Source of the DNA: Ruminococcus_G sp050944435
GTDB lineage: Bacteria > Bacillota > Clostridia > Lachnospirales > Lachnospiraceae
Length of the DNA stretch: 64,000 nt
Direction of reading: 5' to 3'
Assembly: GCA_050944435.1 (NCBI GenBank)
Contig: JBMNRB010000002.1
Span: 62,001 to 126,000 of the forward strand
Shown: piece after piece, positions 30,708-39,622 of the stretch
How the letters are laid out: every line of letters begins with the position of its first letter
How positions within the stretch are numbered: the first letter of the stretch is position 1
Notes under the pieces: model-generated
Databases searched by the model: none
What the model was told of the DNA's origin: nothing
What the model saw: only the letters and a program-made list of their open reading frames with translations
Translations under genes and position numbers: made by a program

Positions 30708-32273
30708 CTATTTTAATATCTGATAAGACATCAGCAGATAGAGGCGGGTGCGCGGATTGTTAAGATCCAGGCCGGTGATCTGGATAATTCGGTCCAGCCG
30801 GTAAAAAAGTGTGCTGCGGTGAATATACAGTGCCTTGGCCGTCTGTACCACATTGCGTTCCAGGTTCAGATATGTTTCCAGCGTTTCGTTTAATTTTGTA
30901 TTGTGCCGTTCATCATAATCTACCAGCGTCTGAATTTCCTTAGCGCAGAGATAGTCACTGGAAATATCTTCACAGACCTTTTGGGACATGTAGTCCAGAG
31001 CACAGTCTTTAAAATAGTAGCACCAGCTGGTACTGTCGGTAACGGGGCCGCATTCCAGGGCGATGGAGGCCTGCCGGTAAGCCACATGAAGCTGGGAGAA
31101 ATCATAGATCTCATTGCTCAGGCCTATTTTAAAGAGCCCTTCCTTCAATAAAGACGCCAGATCGCTGACTATCTGGGCGGAGGTGTTATTTCCCGCTGTC
31201 TGATTAACAATGGCAACGATACTCTTGTCATAGAAAAATGCGTGGCTGGAAGAAACCTGAGACTCAATGTAACCGAAAGCGCTGGTGCTAAAGGTGGAAG
31301 TCATGTCAGCATGGTCTGTAACCAGTTTAAAAACAATATAACGATCGTGATAGCCCCATCCAAGGAATCGTAGGAGACGGGAAATTTCATGTTCATCGGT
31401 AATTGTCTGGTTTAAAATTTTTTTGCAGATTTCTTCAGGGTTTTTTCCCATGCTGATCCAGAAAATATTTCGCCGCTTGATGGAAGTCATAATTACCTGG
31501 GACAGGTATTCGATGGCGAGATAATCTCCAGGTTTGATAATACTTTGAAGTTCGTCTACGCAGATGCGCCCTTCGTAATGTTTTCCGTTCCACAGATTCA
31601 TGTAAAGAATCCGATAACCTCTCTGTTTTGCGGAAAAAATGTCCGCACTTCTGGTTTTCAGCGTGTGAAGATACTCCTTATCAATTTTGAATGCATTGAT
31701 TACGTTGAGAGGAACCATGGGACGGCCGTTTCTGGAATCCACCATCCATTTCAGCATTCCTTCTACTGTATTAGGGCAGGCCAATACGTAAAAATCACTG
31801 TCGTGTACGAACAGAGGATTTTTGAAAATGTCCTGGCTGGCCTCCAGCATATCCTGCAGGGGGGTGTCACTGAAGAGAGCTCTTTGGAGGGCAAGATCCC
31901 AGGCAGAATATTTTAAAAAGAGATCAGTGGTAAAATCATAGACGCTGTTGATATCGGTATCTTCAGACAAAATGATATAGGAGGTACTGGGGGACAAACA
32001 GGAAAGATCCGGCTCCCCGACGATGATAAGAGAAACATCCTGAAAAGCAGAAAAATGAGGATTAACTTGAAAAGCCCACAGAATGTACACGCTTCCAATG
32101 GAAGGAGTTGTTCCATTCCGATAGTGCCGGATGGCTTTTAAAGTCGGACGGTTTCCGGCGGGAGAAAAGGCAATGAGCTGGTAGTGGTTTTCAAAGGCGT
32201 CTGCCAGTATCTGCATGTTCAGCAGGAAGCCTTTCTGTTCGCTTAATTGTTCGGAATAGGTCTTACGATACAT
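30708..32273 (-). CDS. PucR/CdaR-family transcriptional regulator, 521 aa
   Basis: A long N-terminal sensor part is followed by a GGDEF-like middle domain of the CdaR type. The C-terminal PucR HTH (VVQTAKALYIHRSTLFYRLD, RIIQITGLDL) marks the family, whose members regulate purine, sugar-acid or other catabolic genes. Start 32273 was chosen at MYRKTYSEQ with AAAGAAG upstream; 13 more codons are open. It follows the UroD-family gene 2 on the same strand but is separated by a terminator. Confidence 0.88.
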   Translation of the reverse strand: MYRKTYSEQLSEQKGFLLNMQILADAFENHYQLIAFSPAGNRPTLKAIRHYRNGTTPSIGSVYILWAFQVNPHFSAFQDVSLIIVGEPDLSCLSPSTSYIILSEDTDINSVYDFTTDLFLKYSAWDLALQRALFSDTPLQDMLEASQDIFKNPLFVHDSDFYVLACPNTVEGMLKWMVDSRNGRPMVPLNVINAFKIDKEYLHTLKTRSADIFSAKQRGYRILYMNLWNGKHYEGRICVDELQSIIKPGDYLAIEYLSQVIMTSIKRRNIFWISMGKNPEEICKKILNQTITDEHEISRLLRFLGWGYHDRYIVFKLVTDHADMTSTFSTSAFGYIESQVSSSHAFFYDKSIVAIVNQTAGNNTSAQIVSDLASLLKEGLFKIGLSNEIYDFSQLHVAYRQASIALECGPVTDSTSWCYYFKDCALDYMSQKVCEDISSDYLCAKEIQTLVDYDERHNTKLNETLETYLNLERNVVQTAKALYIHRSTLFYRLDRIIQITGLDLNNPRTRLYLLMSYQILK

Positions 32274-32307
32274 TTTTTGTTCTTCTTTCTGCGTTTTGAT
32301 TGGGAGA

Positions 32308-32340
32308 AACAAAGGAAAGCACGGGAAACTCCCGTGCTTT
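32308..32340 (-). terminator. Terminator of UroD-family gene 2
   Basis: Perfect 11-bp stem AAAGCACGGGA (32316-32326) with TCCCGTGCTTT (32330-32340), followed on the minus strand by CCTTTGTTT. Confidence 0.8.
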
Positions 32341-32351
32341 GCCTGAAAGTT

Positions 32352-33347
32352 TTATTTATAAGTGTCTGCGTTGTAACGGTCGATTTCGTCCTTTATAATG
32401 GGATCTACATGGGGATAAATCGTTCCGGACAGTCCGTAGGTCATACAGGGGATAAAGTGTCCGCCTGGTCCGTATGCTTCGCAGGTTTTCCGTACGCTGG
32501 CGCGGATTTCTTCTTCAGTGGCATCCACGCGGTCGATTGTGGCATCGATACCGCCCATTAACGTCATTCTGCCGTTCAGTTGTTTCTGAAGTTTCGGGAT
32601 ATCATTTTCCGGAAGAACACCCTGCCAGATCTGCACGCCGATTTCTGCCATATCTTCCACGATCGGTTCCAGGAAAGAGTCGGCATGATGAATAACGATA
32701 ACATCATGTTCCCGCATATATCCGTAAATTCTGCGGTAATGCTCTTTGAAGAAATCTCTCCAGATATCCGGATCCATGAACAGGCTGTGTTTGGATCCCC
32801 AGTCGTCATGGGAAAGGATAACGTCCGGTTTCAGATTGTCAACGATCATTTTTGCGTACTGAAAACGATATTCAGCAATGGCGGCAACGAGGCGTTTCAT
32901 GTCATCGGGTTCCAGCAGGAAGTTCATCAGTGTATCCTCGAATCCCATAAGAAAGTGACACTGTTCAAAGATGCCGGTTCCCATGAAGCCCATCACCAGT
33001 TTTTCGCTGCGGTCCACTTCAGCGGCAGTAGCCAATGCGGCTTCCCATCCATCGCTGCAGTTGGCTGCGAGGTCGGGAACTTTCACGTATTTTTCCCACT
33101 CGGTGACGTCAGGGCATACTTTGTTGCTCTCTGTTACGTGGGGCATCGGTCCCGGCGCGTCTTCGGGGAAAAGAATTTCCGTACCCCATTTGTCAATGGA
33201 GTTGGTTCCGCGAACGCGGTTTCCACGGGTGTAAACACTCAGAGGATCGTTTCCGATATGGACGAAGGGCTCGTACTGATTTACCAGACGATCCGGTTTG
33301 CCGTCAATTTTTATTGTTTCCAACAGATTTTCTTTTGGTGTCAACAT
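32352..33347 (-). CDS. UroD-family protein 2, lacking the His-x-Cys metal motif, 331 aa
   Basis: UroD-fold protein with the usual SHDDWGSKHSLFMDP barrel segment (~195) and a C-terminal GGHFIPCMTYG strand. The expected metal motif reads VIVIHHADSF, so the Cys of HxCG is replaced and zinc binding would need other ligands (His-His-Asp). Function may therefore differ from methyl transfer. Start 33347 has GGGAGGTAG upstream. The promoter region carries two ATACTACAG copies. Confidence 0.83.
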   Translation of the reverse strand: MLTPKENLLETIKIDGKPDRLVNQYEPFVHIGNDPLSVYTRGNRVRGTNSIDKWGTEILFPEDAPGPMPHVTESNKVCPDVTEWEKYVKVPDLAANCSDGWEAALATAAEVDRSEKLVMGFMGTGIFEQCHFLMGFEDTLMNFLLEPDDMKRLVAAIAEYRFQYAKMIVDNLKPDVILSHDDWGSKHSLFMDPDIWRDFFKEHYRRIYGYMREHDVIVIHHADSFLEPIVEDMAEIGVQIWQGVLPENDIPKLQKQLNGRMTLMGGIDATIDRVDATEEEIRASVRKTCEAYGPGGHFIPCMTYGLSGTIYPHVDPIIKDEIDRYNADTYK

Positions 33348-33439
33348 TTTGCTACCTCCCATCTTTTTCACTTCCACTCCAATACATGAAGAAATCCTCT
33401 CGTACAAAAAGTTTGAGATTGCTTTCTTCGTCTTTTATT

Positions 33440-33474
33440 ATACTACAGCAAAATAAGGGGGAGCAATACTACAG
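33440..33474. promoter_or_regulatory. Two ATACTACAG copies upstream of UroD-family gene 2
   Basis: ATACTACAG occurs at 33440-33448, overlapping a minus-strand TATAAT at 33437-33442, and at 33466-33474. ATACTACA also occurs at 37008-37015, at a comparable distance upstream of the anion transporter/UroD-3 operon. This is a possible shared regulator site. Confidence 0.4.
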
Positions 33475-33603
33475 AGGATACCATATATTTGCAGGAGACT
33501 GTACAGAGTGTACGATATGAAAAGAATCAAAGAATATAGGTTTTCACGGTAGAACAAAGGTGTTACACTTGAAAGAAATGGAGAAGAAATGGAGAAGTAA
33601 ATC

Positions 33604-34398
33604 ATGTACGAGGAATTGTATCGGCCGCTTCCAGACGAGGAAGCTTATCTGAAAAGGTTGAATATACAGAAGCGCAATGTGTGCGATGAGGCCTATCTGG
33701 ATGAATTGGTGGCTGCTCATCAGCGGGAAATTCCCTTTGAAAATCTGGACGTTATGCGACAGCGGCCAGTTTCCCTGGCGGTAGAGCAGATGTTTGAAAA
33801 GATAATCAGACAAAAAAGAGGGGGATATTGTTTTGAACTGAATTCCCTGTTCTGCCATCTGCTTCAAGAACTTGGGTTTGAGGCATTCGGCTGCCGCAGC
33901 CGTATTCTGAGAGGCAAAGATTATGTCCCCCCGGTACTTCACAGGGGAAATTTGGTTCGGCTGGAAGAGGGGCTGTATTACTGTGATGTGGGATACGGAG
34001 GCCCGCAGCCCGGCGCTTCCATAAAAGTGGAAGATGGATATGAAAAGGAGATAGAGGGCAGAATTTTCCGTGTCAGAGATGCGGATGGATATTGGTGGAC
34101 GTTAAGCCGCCGGATGGAAGGGGGATGGGAGGAAGTGATGCAGTTTACCATCATGCCCCAGACAGAAGTGGATTTTGTTCCCATAAACTTTTACTGTTCC
34201 ACCCATCCGGATTCGGTCTTTGTAAAACAGTATATGCTGAATAAACGGCTGGAAAACGGCAGTATTTCTTTGGTTGGAGATACTTTTGCCAGAACGGAAA
34301 ACGGCGTGCGCACAGAAGAAAAGATTCCTGACCGAAACCGGTTCCTGGAATTGGTGGAAACAGAGTTTAAAATTCCCGGAGCAGATGCTTTGGTTTAA
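33604..34398 (+). CDS. nat: Arylamine N-acetyltransferase, 264 aa
   Basis: The NAT family is recognised by the active-site Cys76 in KRGGYCFELN, the His in VLHRGNLVRL and the Asp in YYCDVGYGG, which form a Cys-His-Asp triad. It transfers acetyl from acetyl-CoA to arylamines or hydrazines; in gut bacteria it can act on drugs and aminosalicylates. The C-terminal part is complete. GGAG precedes the ATG. It is a single gene with a shared terminator. Confidence 0.93.
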   Translation: MYEELYRPLPDEEAYLKRLNIQKRNVCDEAYLDELVAAHQREIPFENLDVMRQRPVSLAVEQMFEKIIRQKRGGYCFELNSLFCHLLQELGFEAFGCRSRILRGKDYVPPVLHRGNLVRLEEGLYYCDVGYGGPQPGASIKVEDGYEKEIEGRIFRVRDADGYWWTLSRRMEGGWEEVMQFTIMPQTEVDFVPINFYCSTHPDSVFVKQYMLNKRLENGSISLVGDTFARTENGVRTEEKIPDRNRFLELVETEFKIPGADALV

Positions 34399-34444
34399 AA
34401 AAGAAACAGCGGAAAATCCCGAGGGAATTTCCGCTGTTTCTTTT
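34399..34444. terminator. Bidirectional terminator
   Basis: Perfect 15-bp stem (34401-34415 with 34428-34442) flanked by A and T tracts, between convergent genes. Confidence 0.9.
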
Positions 34445-34452
34445 GTCTTTTG

Positions 34453-35511
34453 CTATTTTTCTGCCAGTTCCATGTATTTGATCCGACTGTAGCGATATAA
34501 TTCATCGGCCAGATTAACTGCCCGGTCTGGTTTATTGTCTTTCAGACGGCAGGCGAACCGTCCGGTCATGGCAAGATCATCTACAGTTTTATGAATATGG
34601 GCGACGGCATCTTCATCACTCATGTCTGCGGGGATAATATACAGTGTGCACTGCGCCAGGTCTTTTCCATATTCTCTCATGATAGCGGCTTTATCGTTGG
34701 CGCTGTCCTGGCCTTCCCAGGCGTCAAAGCCGGCTTCGATAATCAGCGGCATTAATGTCCCGATACAGCCGCAGGAGTGCAGGCAGATGTACATGCCCAT
34801 ATCATGAGCTGCCTTCGTAATCTTTTTATATTGAGGCAGAAGCAGATCTCTGTAAATGTCAGGGGAGAAGAAAGTGCTTCTCTGTGTACCCATGTCGTCA
34901 TGGAACAGGATCATATCTGCATGGTATACATCGCGGGCGATTTTAATAAGCTCAATGTGCCACTGGGCCAATTTGTCGTAAAATTCTGTTAAAAGTTCCG
35001 GTTCTTCCAGCAGATAGCAGAATGCATCTTCAAAACTGGTCAGATCCGCTGTTCTTTCAAAAAATCCATTTACAATAACGAAATAGGAGAAACGGTCTTC
35101 TGCGATCCGGCCTTTATAATTTTCCTCATAATCTTTCTCCCAGTCGATGGCGGAAAGATCCGGAAAGACCAGTTCCTCTTTCCAATTAGCCAAGTCAGAC
35201 AGACGTCTTGTTCCCGGTTTTACCATAGCTGCGCTGGTGAGGGGTTCATATACCCATTCGATTCCAAACCAGTCGGTGCCGCCGAAAGCACGGGCATAAG
35301 CATCTTTCATGATCATTGGCTGAATGGCATTGTTGTCGTAAGTCTGATTGGGTACCCAGAGCGGCATTTCTCCTTTTAGCATACGCAGCATGTTTTCCCT
35401 GGGGGTGATTGGTCGGTTCTGTTTTGGAACAATACAGTCAGGAGCGCCGTAAATTCCCGGCATGCTGTACTGACCGATTACTTCAAGTTCTTTTTCGTTA
35501 AAATTTGCCAT
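34453..35511 (-). CDS. UroD/MtaA-family protein 3, 352 aa
   Basis: UroD-fold protein with the metal-type motif CLHSCGCIG (~242) and the barrel segment LFHDDMGTQRSTFFSPDIYR. A 40-residue N-terminal extension precedes PITPRENMLRMLKGE, the usual start of the fold. It lies 27 bp downstream of the anion transporter gene and is probably cotranscribed with it, linking it to an imported anionic substrate. GGAGG precedes the ATG. Confidence 0.85.
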   Translation of the reverse strand: MANFNEKELEVIGQYSMPGIYGAPDCIVPKQNRPITPRENMLRMLKGEMPLWVPNQTYDNNAIQPMIMKDAYARAFGGTDWFGIEWVYEPLTSAAMVKPGTRRLSDLANWKEELVFPDLSAIDWEKDYEENYKGRIAEDRFSYFVIVNGFFERTADLTSFEDAFCYLLEEPELLTEFYDKLAQWHIELIKIARDVYHADMILFHDDMGTQRSTFFSPDIYRDLLLPQYKKITKAAHDMGMYICLHSCGCIGTLMPLIIEAGFDAWEGQDSANDKAAIMREYGKDLAQCTLYIIPADMSDEDAVAHIHKTVDDLAMTGRFACRLKDNKPDRAVNLADELYRYSRIKYMELAEK

Positions 35512-35538
35512 AATAAATCCTCCATTTTTTAGTATATT

Positions 35539-36930
35539 TTAAAGATACCCCAGAATCATCAGTCCGATGGGTACCCAGATCGCAACGCAAACGACGAGCA
35601 AAATCTGGATCGGAATAGAAACTTTGGGCATATCCGTCATTTTATAGTAGCCTGTGGCATAGGTGAGCAGCGGAACGGTGTCCAGGGGAAGCAAAAAGCA
35701 GCAGGCCGCGCAGATAACAAGGGGGAGAATCAAAAGCGTAGGAGAGTATCCCCAGGCTTCTGCCAGTGAAATAAAGGGTCCTCCCAACATGGAGATCAGC
35801 GCCGGACCGATGGGAATCGGGATGAGCAGAAGGAATACAATAACCGAGATCAAAGCCACGATCAGGAAGACGGGCAGGTTGATCTGATTGCTGAATAATA
35901 TAGAGACCAGCCATTCGCTCACTCCATTGGCGGACAACGCATTTCCCATGGACATCATGGTGCCGATCAGGAAAAAAGAAGCCCAGCTCACGCTGCGGGT
36001 ATAATCCTTCCAGTTCAGGATATTTACCTTTGGGATGAAGAAAAAAGCGAAGCCGACCGTGCCCACTACCGTAACATTCAGCGCGGGAATCCAGGAAGAC
36101 AAAACCCATAAAACCAATAAAGCTGCTACTACACAGGTCACATACTTTTCCTGAAAATCGAATTTAGCAGGAATATCCAAACTTGTGATATATTCATTGA
36201 TTTTTTCCGGGGCAATTTCTGCCGGTTTGAACACTTTTGCAATAATGAACCAGGAAAACAGTAAAGATACTATTGCAATGGGAGTTCCAATCAACATCCA
36301 CTCAACAAAAGACAGCCGGATGCCTGCGTCCGCAAGAAAGTCAATGCCCAACAGATTTAAAGGGCTTCCGGCGGGAGTAATCATACCGCCGATCATGCTG
36401 GCGATAGGCAGGCCGATCATAAATGCTTTGCCGCTGCGCCGGTGTTCCTCCTTATTGTCGTATACCCGAAGAAAACTGATGACTACGGAAATCAGGACTG
36501 CCGTGGTTGCTACGTTGGACATGATAGAAGACATCAGTGCGGCGCAGAGCATTAGAGCCAGCAGAATCCTCTTGGTTTTGGCGCCGAACAGCCGGATCAG
36601 AAGAACCAGAAGCCGTTTGGACAGAGGTACTTTGGCGATGGCTTCCGACAGACCGAAAGAAACCAGTACAAAAAATAAAATGTGGTTGGTGTATCCGGAC
36701 AAAGCATCGGAGACGGTAGGACTTACTCCGAAAATAACCATCAGGGCAATGCCGAGCATACAGGTAATTCCGATAGGCAAAGGTTCTGTTACCAGAGCGA
36801 TAATAATGGCGATCAAAACGCCCAGGGTGCGGATACCCGCCTGGTTAAGTCCAATACTCTCCGGAACAAAAAACATGCCGATCAGCACGAATAACGTGAG
36901 TATTGTGCCGATAATCTGGGTGCGTTTCAT
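35539..36930 (-). CDS. SLC13/DASS-family anion:Na+ symporter, 463 aa
   Basis: Twelve or so hydrophobic segments. The two signature loops are SNVATTAVLI (~140) and the TPAGSPLNL segment (~183), which place it with di/tricarboxylate or sulfate carriers of the divalent anion:sodium symporter family. Its 3' partner is UroD-family protein 3. GGAGG precedes the ATG. Substrate unknown; a carboxylate is most likely. Confidence 0.92.
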   Translation of the reverse strand: MKRTQIIGTILTLFVLIGMFFVPESIGLNQAGIRTLGVLIAIIIALVTEPLPIGITCMLGIALMVIFGVSPTVSDALSGYTNHILFFVLVSFGLSEAIAKVPLSKRLLVLLIRLFGAKTKRILLALMLCAALMSSIMSNVATTAVLISVVISFLRVYDNKEEHRRSGKAFMIGLPIASMIGGMITPAGSPLNLLGIDFLADAGIRLSFVEWMLIGTPIAIVSLLFSWFIIAKVFKPAEIAPEKINEYITSLDIPAKFDFQEKYVTCVVAALLVLWVLSSWIPALNVTVVGTVGFAFFFIPKVNILNWKDYTRSVSWASFFLIGTMMSMGNALSANGVSEWLVSILFSNQINLPVFLIVALISVIVFLLLIPIPIGPALISMLGGPFISLAEAWGYSPTLLILPLVICAACCFLLPLDTVPLLTYATGYYKMTDMPKVSIPIQILLVVCVAIWVPIGLMILGYL

Positions 36931-37036
36931 ACATTTCCTCCTTTTTTTGTTCTTCCAATGGGATGAACATGTTACCGTTATTTTAACGAGTTTGAGAAAA
37001 GATGGAAATACTACATAGAGTAAAATAATTTTTCAG

Positions 37037-37106
37037 TTTTTCCTACGGAATGTAGGAAAAATGTAAAAAAATTACAGATGAAAAAATGTGAAAGGATGTA
37101 ATTTTT
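37037..37106. promoter_or_regulatory. Two large inverted repeats in the DASS/HTH intergenic region
   Basis: First: TTTTTCCTAC (37037-37046) and GTAGGAAAAA (37052-37061), 5-base spacer. Second: AAAAATTACA (37067-37076) and TGTAATTTTT (37097-37106), 20-base spacer. Both have perfect 10-bp arms. They lie between the divergent transporter and small HTH genes and may be operators. Confidence 0.5.
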
Positions 37107-37166
37107 GGGTAAAATATTCGATTTATTTATATAAAACAATTTTTGAATATGAGGGAGGCATACATT

Positions 37167-37403
37167 GTGGGGGAAATAGTGACAGGCAAGGGTGAACTGA
37201 GCAATTCGATCCGGAGATCCCGAAAGAACAGAGGGATGACCCAGGCACAGCTGGCAAGGGCGTTGGAAGTGGACCGGACGTATATCTGCGCCATTGAAAA
37301 CGGGAGGCGGCGCCCCTCGTTGAAAATTCTGATTGGACTGTCAGAAGTTTTGGAGATCGATCTAATGACTTTGATTTTTGCGGGACAATCATGGAAAAAG
37401 TGA
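37167..37403 (+). CDS. XRE-family HTH regulator, 78 aa
   Basis: Single Cro/C1 HTH: SIRRSRKNRGMTQAQLARAL then EVDRTYICAIENGRRRPSLK. GTG 37167 is preferred because GGGAGG lies 8 bp upstream; ATG 37149 or TTG 37143 are in-frame alternatives. It sits directly upstream of dapF but is separated by a hairpin. It could bind the palindromes just upstream. Confidence 0.82.
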   Translation: MGEIVTGKGELSNSIRRSRKNRGMTQAQLARALEVDRTYICAIENGRRRPSLKILIGLSEVLEIDLMTLIFAGQSWKK

Positions 37404-37410
37404 TTTTGTC

Positions 37411-37436
37411 CCGCCGGTTGCTCTTGCAACCGACGG
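37411..37436 (+). terminator. Hairpin after the HTH gene
   Basis: CCG-C-CGGTTGC with GCAACCG-A-CGG around a TCTT loop, one internal mismatch. An adjoining 8-bp repeat CGGGACAA/TTGTCCCG overlaps the gene's end. No T tract, so termination may be weak. Confidence 0.45.
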
Positions 37437-37492
37437 TAATCTGTGATTAAATAGGGCTGTAGAAAAAACCATTTCTTATGGAGGAGCCCTGA

Positions 37493-38326
37493 ATGAAATT
37501 TACAAAAATGCAAGGCATTGGAAATGATTATGTATATGTGAACTGTTTTAAAGAGAAGGTGGAAGATCCGGCCGAAACAGCGAAGCGGGTGAGCGACCGT
37601 CATTTCGGCATTGGATCGGACGGTCTGATTCTGATCAAACCCTCTGAAACGGCAGATTTTCAGATGGATATGTACAACGCCGACGGCTCCCAGGGAGCAA
37701 TGTGCGGAAACGGAATACGCTGTGTGGCAAAATATGTTTATGACTACGGTCTGACAGACAAAACCAGCATTTCCGTGGAGACCAAAAGCGGAATAAAATA
37801 TCTGGATCTTACGGTGGAAAATGGAAAAGTTTCCCAGGTAAAAGTCGATATGGGAAAACCACAGCTTTGCGCTTCCAGTATTCCCATAGAAGCGGCTTCA
37901 GAGAAGGTGATTGACGAACCCATAGAGGTGGAGGGGAAAACTTACAGAATCACAGGGGTATCCATGGGCAATCCCCATGCGGTTGTATTTATGGATGAAA
38001 TAGAAAATCTGGATATCGAAAAAATCGGTCCTGGATTTGAAAAACATGTTCGTTTTCCGGATCGGATTAATACAGAGTTTGTCCATGTGGACAGCCGTAA
38101 AAAAGTAAGAATGCGGGTCTGGGAACGGGGATCCGGTGAAACACTGGCCTGCGGTACGGGCGCTTGTGCGGTGGCGGTGGCCTGTGTATTAAACGGTTAT
38201 ACTGAGCGGGAAGTGACAGTGGGGCTTTTGGGAGGAGAACTGAAGATCTGCTGGGACGAAAAGGACGGGCACGTATATATGACGGGACCGGCCGCCGTGG
38301 TTTTTGACGGAGAAATCGAAATATAG
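37493..38326 (+). CDS. dapF: Diaminopimelate epimerase
   Basis: Converts LL- to meso-diaminopimelate for lysine and peptidoglycan. The two catalytic cysteines are in GAMCGNGIRC (Cys71) and ETLACGTGACAVA (~220), each in the family's cysteine-acid/base setting. Length 277 aa is normal. It lies 13 bp upstream of dapL, so the last two steps of DAP synthesis are coupled. GGAGG precedes the ATG. Confidence 0.96.
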   Translation: MKFTKMQGIGNDYVYVNCFKEKVEDPAETAKRVSDRHFGIGSDGLILIKPSETADFQMDMYNADGSQGAMCGNGIRCVAKYVYDYGLTDKTSISVETKSGIKYLDLTVENGKVSQVKVDMGKPQLCASSIPIEAASEKVIDEPIEVEGKTYRITGVSMGNPHAVVFMDEIENLDIEKIGPGFEKHVRFPDRINTEFVHVDSRKKVRMRVWERGSGETLACGTGACAVAVACVLNGYTEREVTVGLLGGELKICWDEKDGHVYMTGPAAVVFDGEIEI

Positions 38327-38339
38327 AGGAGGAACGATT

Positions 38340-39554
38340 ATGTTTAAGATTAATGAAAACTATCTGAAACTGCCGGGAAGCTATCTGTTTTCCAACATTG
38401 CGAAAAAGGTAAATGCTTATCAGGCGGAAAATCCTGACAAAAAGATTATCCGGCTGGGAATCGGAGATGTGACGCAGCCTTTGGCGCCGGCTATTATCGA
38501 TGCTCTTCACAATGCAGTGGATGAGATGGGGCATGCGGAAACCTTTCACGGATATGCGCCGGATCTGGGGTATGAATTTCTGAGAAACGCCATTGCAAAA
38601 AATGACTATCAGGATCGGGGATGTGATATTCAGGCCGATGAAATTTTTGTTTCCGACGGCGCAAAATGTGATTCCGGAAATATTCAGGAGATATTCAGCG
38701 TAGACAATAAAGTCGCCGTATGCGATCCGGTGTATCCCGTTTATGTGGATACCAATGTGATGGCGGGCCGTACCGGAACCTACGATCCGGCGGCAGAAAC
38801 CTGGAGCGATGTGATTTATATGCCCTGTACGGCCGACAACGGCTTTGCACCGCAGCTTCCGGAAGAAACGCCGGATTTGATTTATCTGTGTTTCCCCAAT
38901 AACCCTACGGGAGCCACTGTTACAAAGACGCAACTTCAGGAGTGGGTGGATTATGCCAACAAAGTGGGAGCGGTTATTATATACGATGCAGCTTATGAGG
39001 CGTATATTTCAGAAGCGGATGTTCCCCATTCCATCTATGAGTGTGAAGGAGCCAGAACCTGCGCAATTGAACTGAGAAGCTTTTCTAAAAACGCCGGCTT
39101 TACCGGAGTACGTCTCGGTTTTACTGTGGTACCGAAAGACTTAAAGTCAGGGGATGTACAGCTTCACCGTCTCTGGGCGAGACGCCACGGCACTAAATAT
39201 AACGGCGCGCCTTATATTGTGCAGCGTGCCGGCGAGGCGGTTTACTCGCCGGAAGGCAAGGAGCAGCTGAAAAATCAGGTGGCTTATTACATGAACAATG
39301 CGAAAGTTATTTATCAGGGCCTGAAAGACGCCGGATACACAGTATCCGGCGGGGTGAATGCTCCGTATATTTGGCTGAAAACGCCGGATAATATGACGTC
39401 CTGGGAATTCTTCGACTTCCTGCTGGAAAAAGGAAATGTAGTCGGCACGCCGGGATCCGGATTTGGTCCCAGCGGAGAAGGATATTTCCGTCTTACGGCT
39501 TTTGGAAGTTATGAAAATACCGTGGAAGCAATTGAGAGAATAAAAAAATTATAA
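38340..39554 (+). CDS. dapL: LL-diaminopimelate aminotransferase
   Basis: PLP-dependent fold-I aminotransferase making LL-DAP directly from tetrahydrodipicolinate, bypassing the acyl pathways. Diagnostic are the start FKINENYLKLPGSYLFSNIA, the PLP lysine in SFSKNAGFTGVRLGF and the late GTPGSGFGPSGEGYFRL. Start 38340 has AGGAGG 7 bp upstream. A terminator follows. DapL with DapF next to it is usual in anaerobic Clostridia. Confidence 0.96.
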   Translation: MFKINENYLKLPGSYLFSNIAKKVNAYQAENPDKKIIRLGIGDVTQPLAPAIIDALHNAVDEMGHAETFHGYAPDLGYEFLRNAIAKNDYQDRGCDIQADEIFVSDGAKCDSGNIQEIFSVDNKVAVCDPVYPVYVDTNVMAGRTGTYDPAAETWSDVIYMPCTADNGFAPQLPEETPDLIYLCFPNNPTGATVTKTQLQEWVDYANKVGAVIIYDAAYEAYISEADVPHSIYECEGARTCAIELRSFSKNAGFTGVRLGFTVVPKDLKSGDVQLHRLWARRHGTKYNGAPYIVQRAGEAVYSPEGKEQLKNQVAYYMNNAKVIYQGLKDAGYTVSGGVNAPYIWLKTPDNMTSWEFFDFLLEKGNVVGTPGSGFGPSGEGYFRLTAFGSYENTVEAIERIKKL

Positions 39555-39561
39555 GCAGAAG

Positions 39562-39604
39562 AAAAGGGCTGCTGCAAAGAAATTGAATTTGCAGCGGCTC
39601 TTTT
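39562..39604 (+). terminator. Terminator of dapF-dapL
   Basis: Long stem 39562-39578 with 39588-39604, two wobbles, ending in TTTT. Confidence 0.85.
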
Positions 39605-39622
39605 CAGCATGGGGGAAGTGAA

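Noticed and set aside
36185..37018. Long 277-codon frame opposite the anion transporter
   Set aside because: Shadow of a GC-patterned membrane protein gene; the transporter on the minus strand has clear family motifs and a ribosome site.
37404..37492. Lysine riboswitch upstream of dapF
   Set aside because: The leader is under 90 bases and contains only a simple hairpin; the large five-helix aptamer cannot fit.
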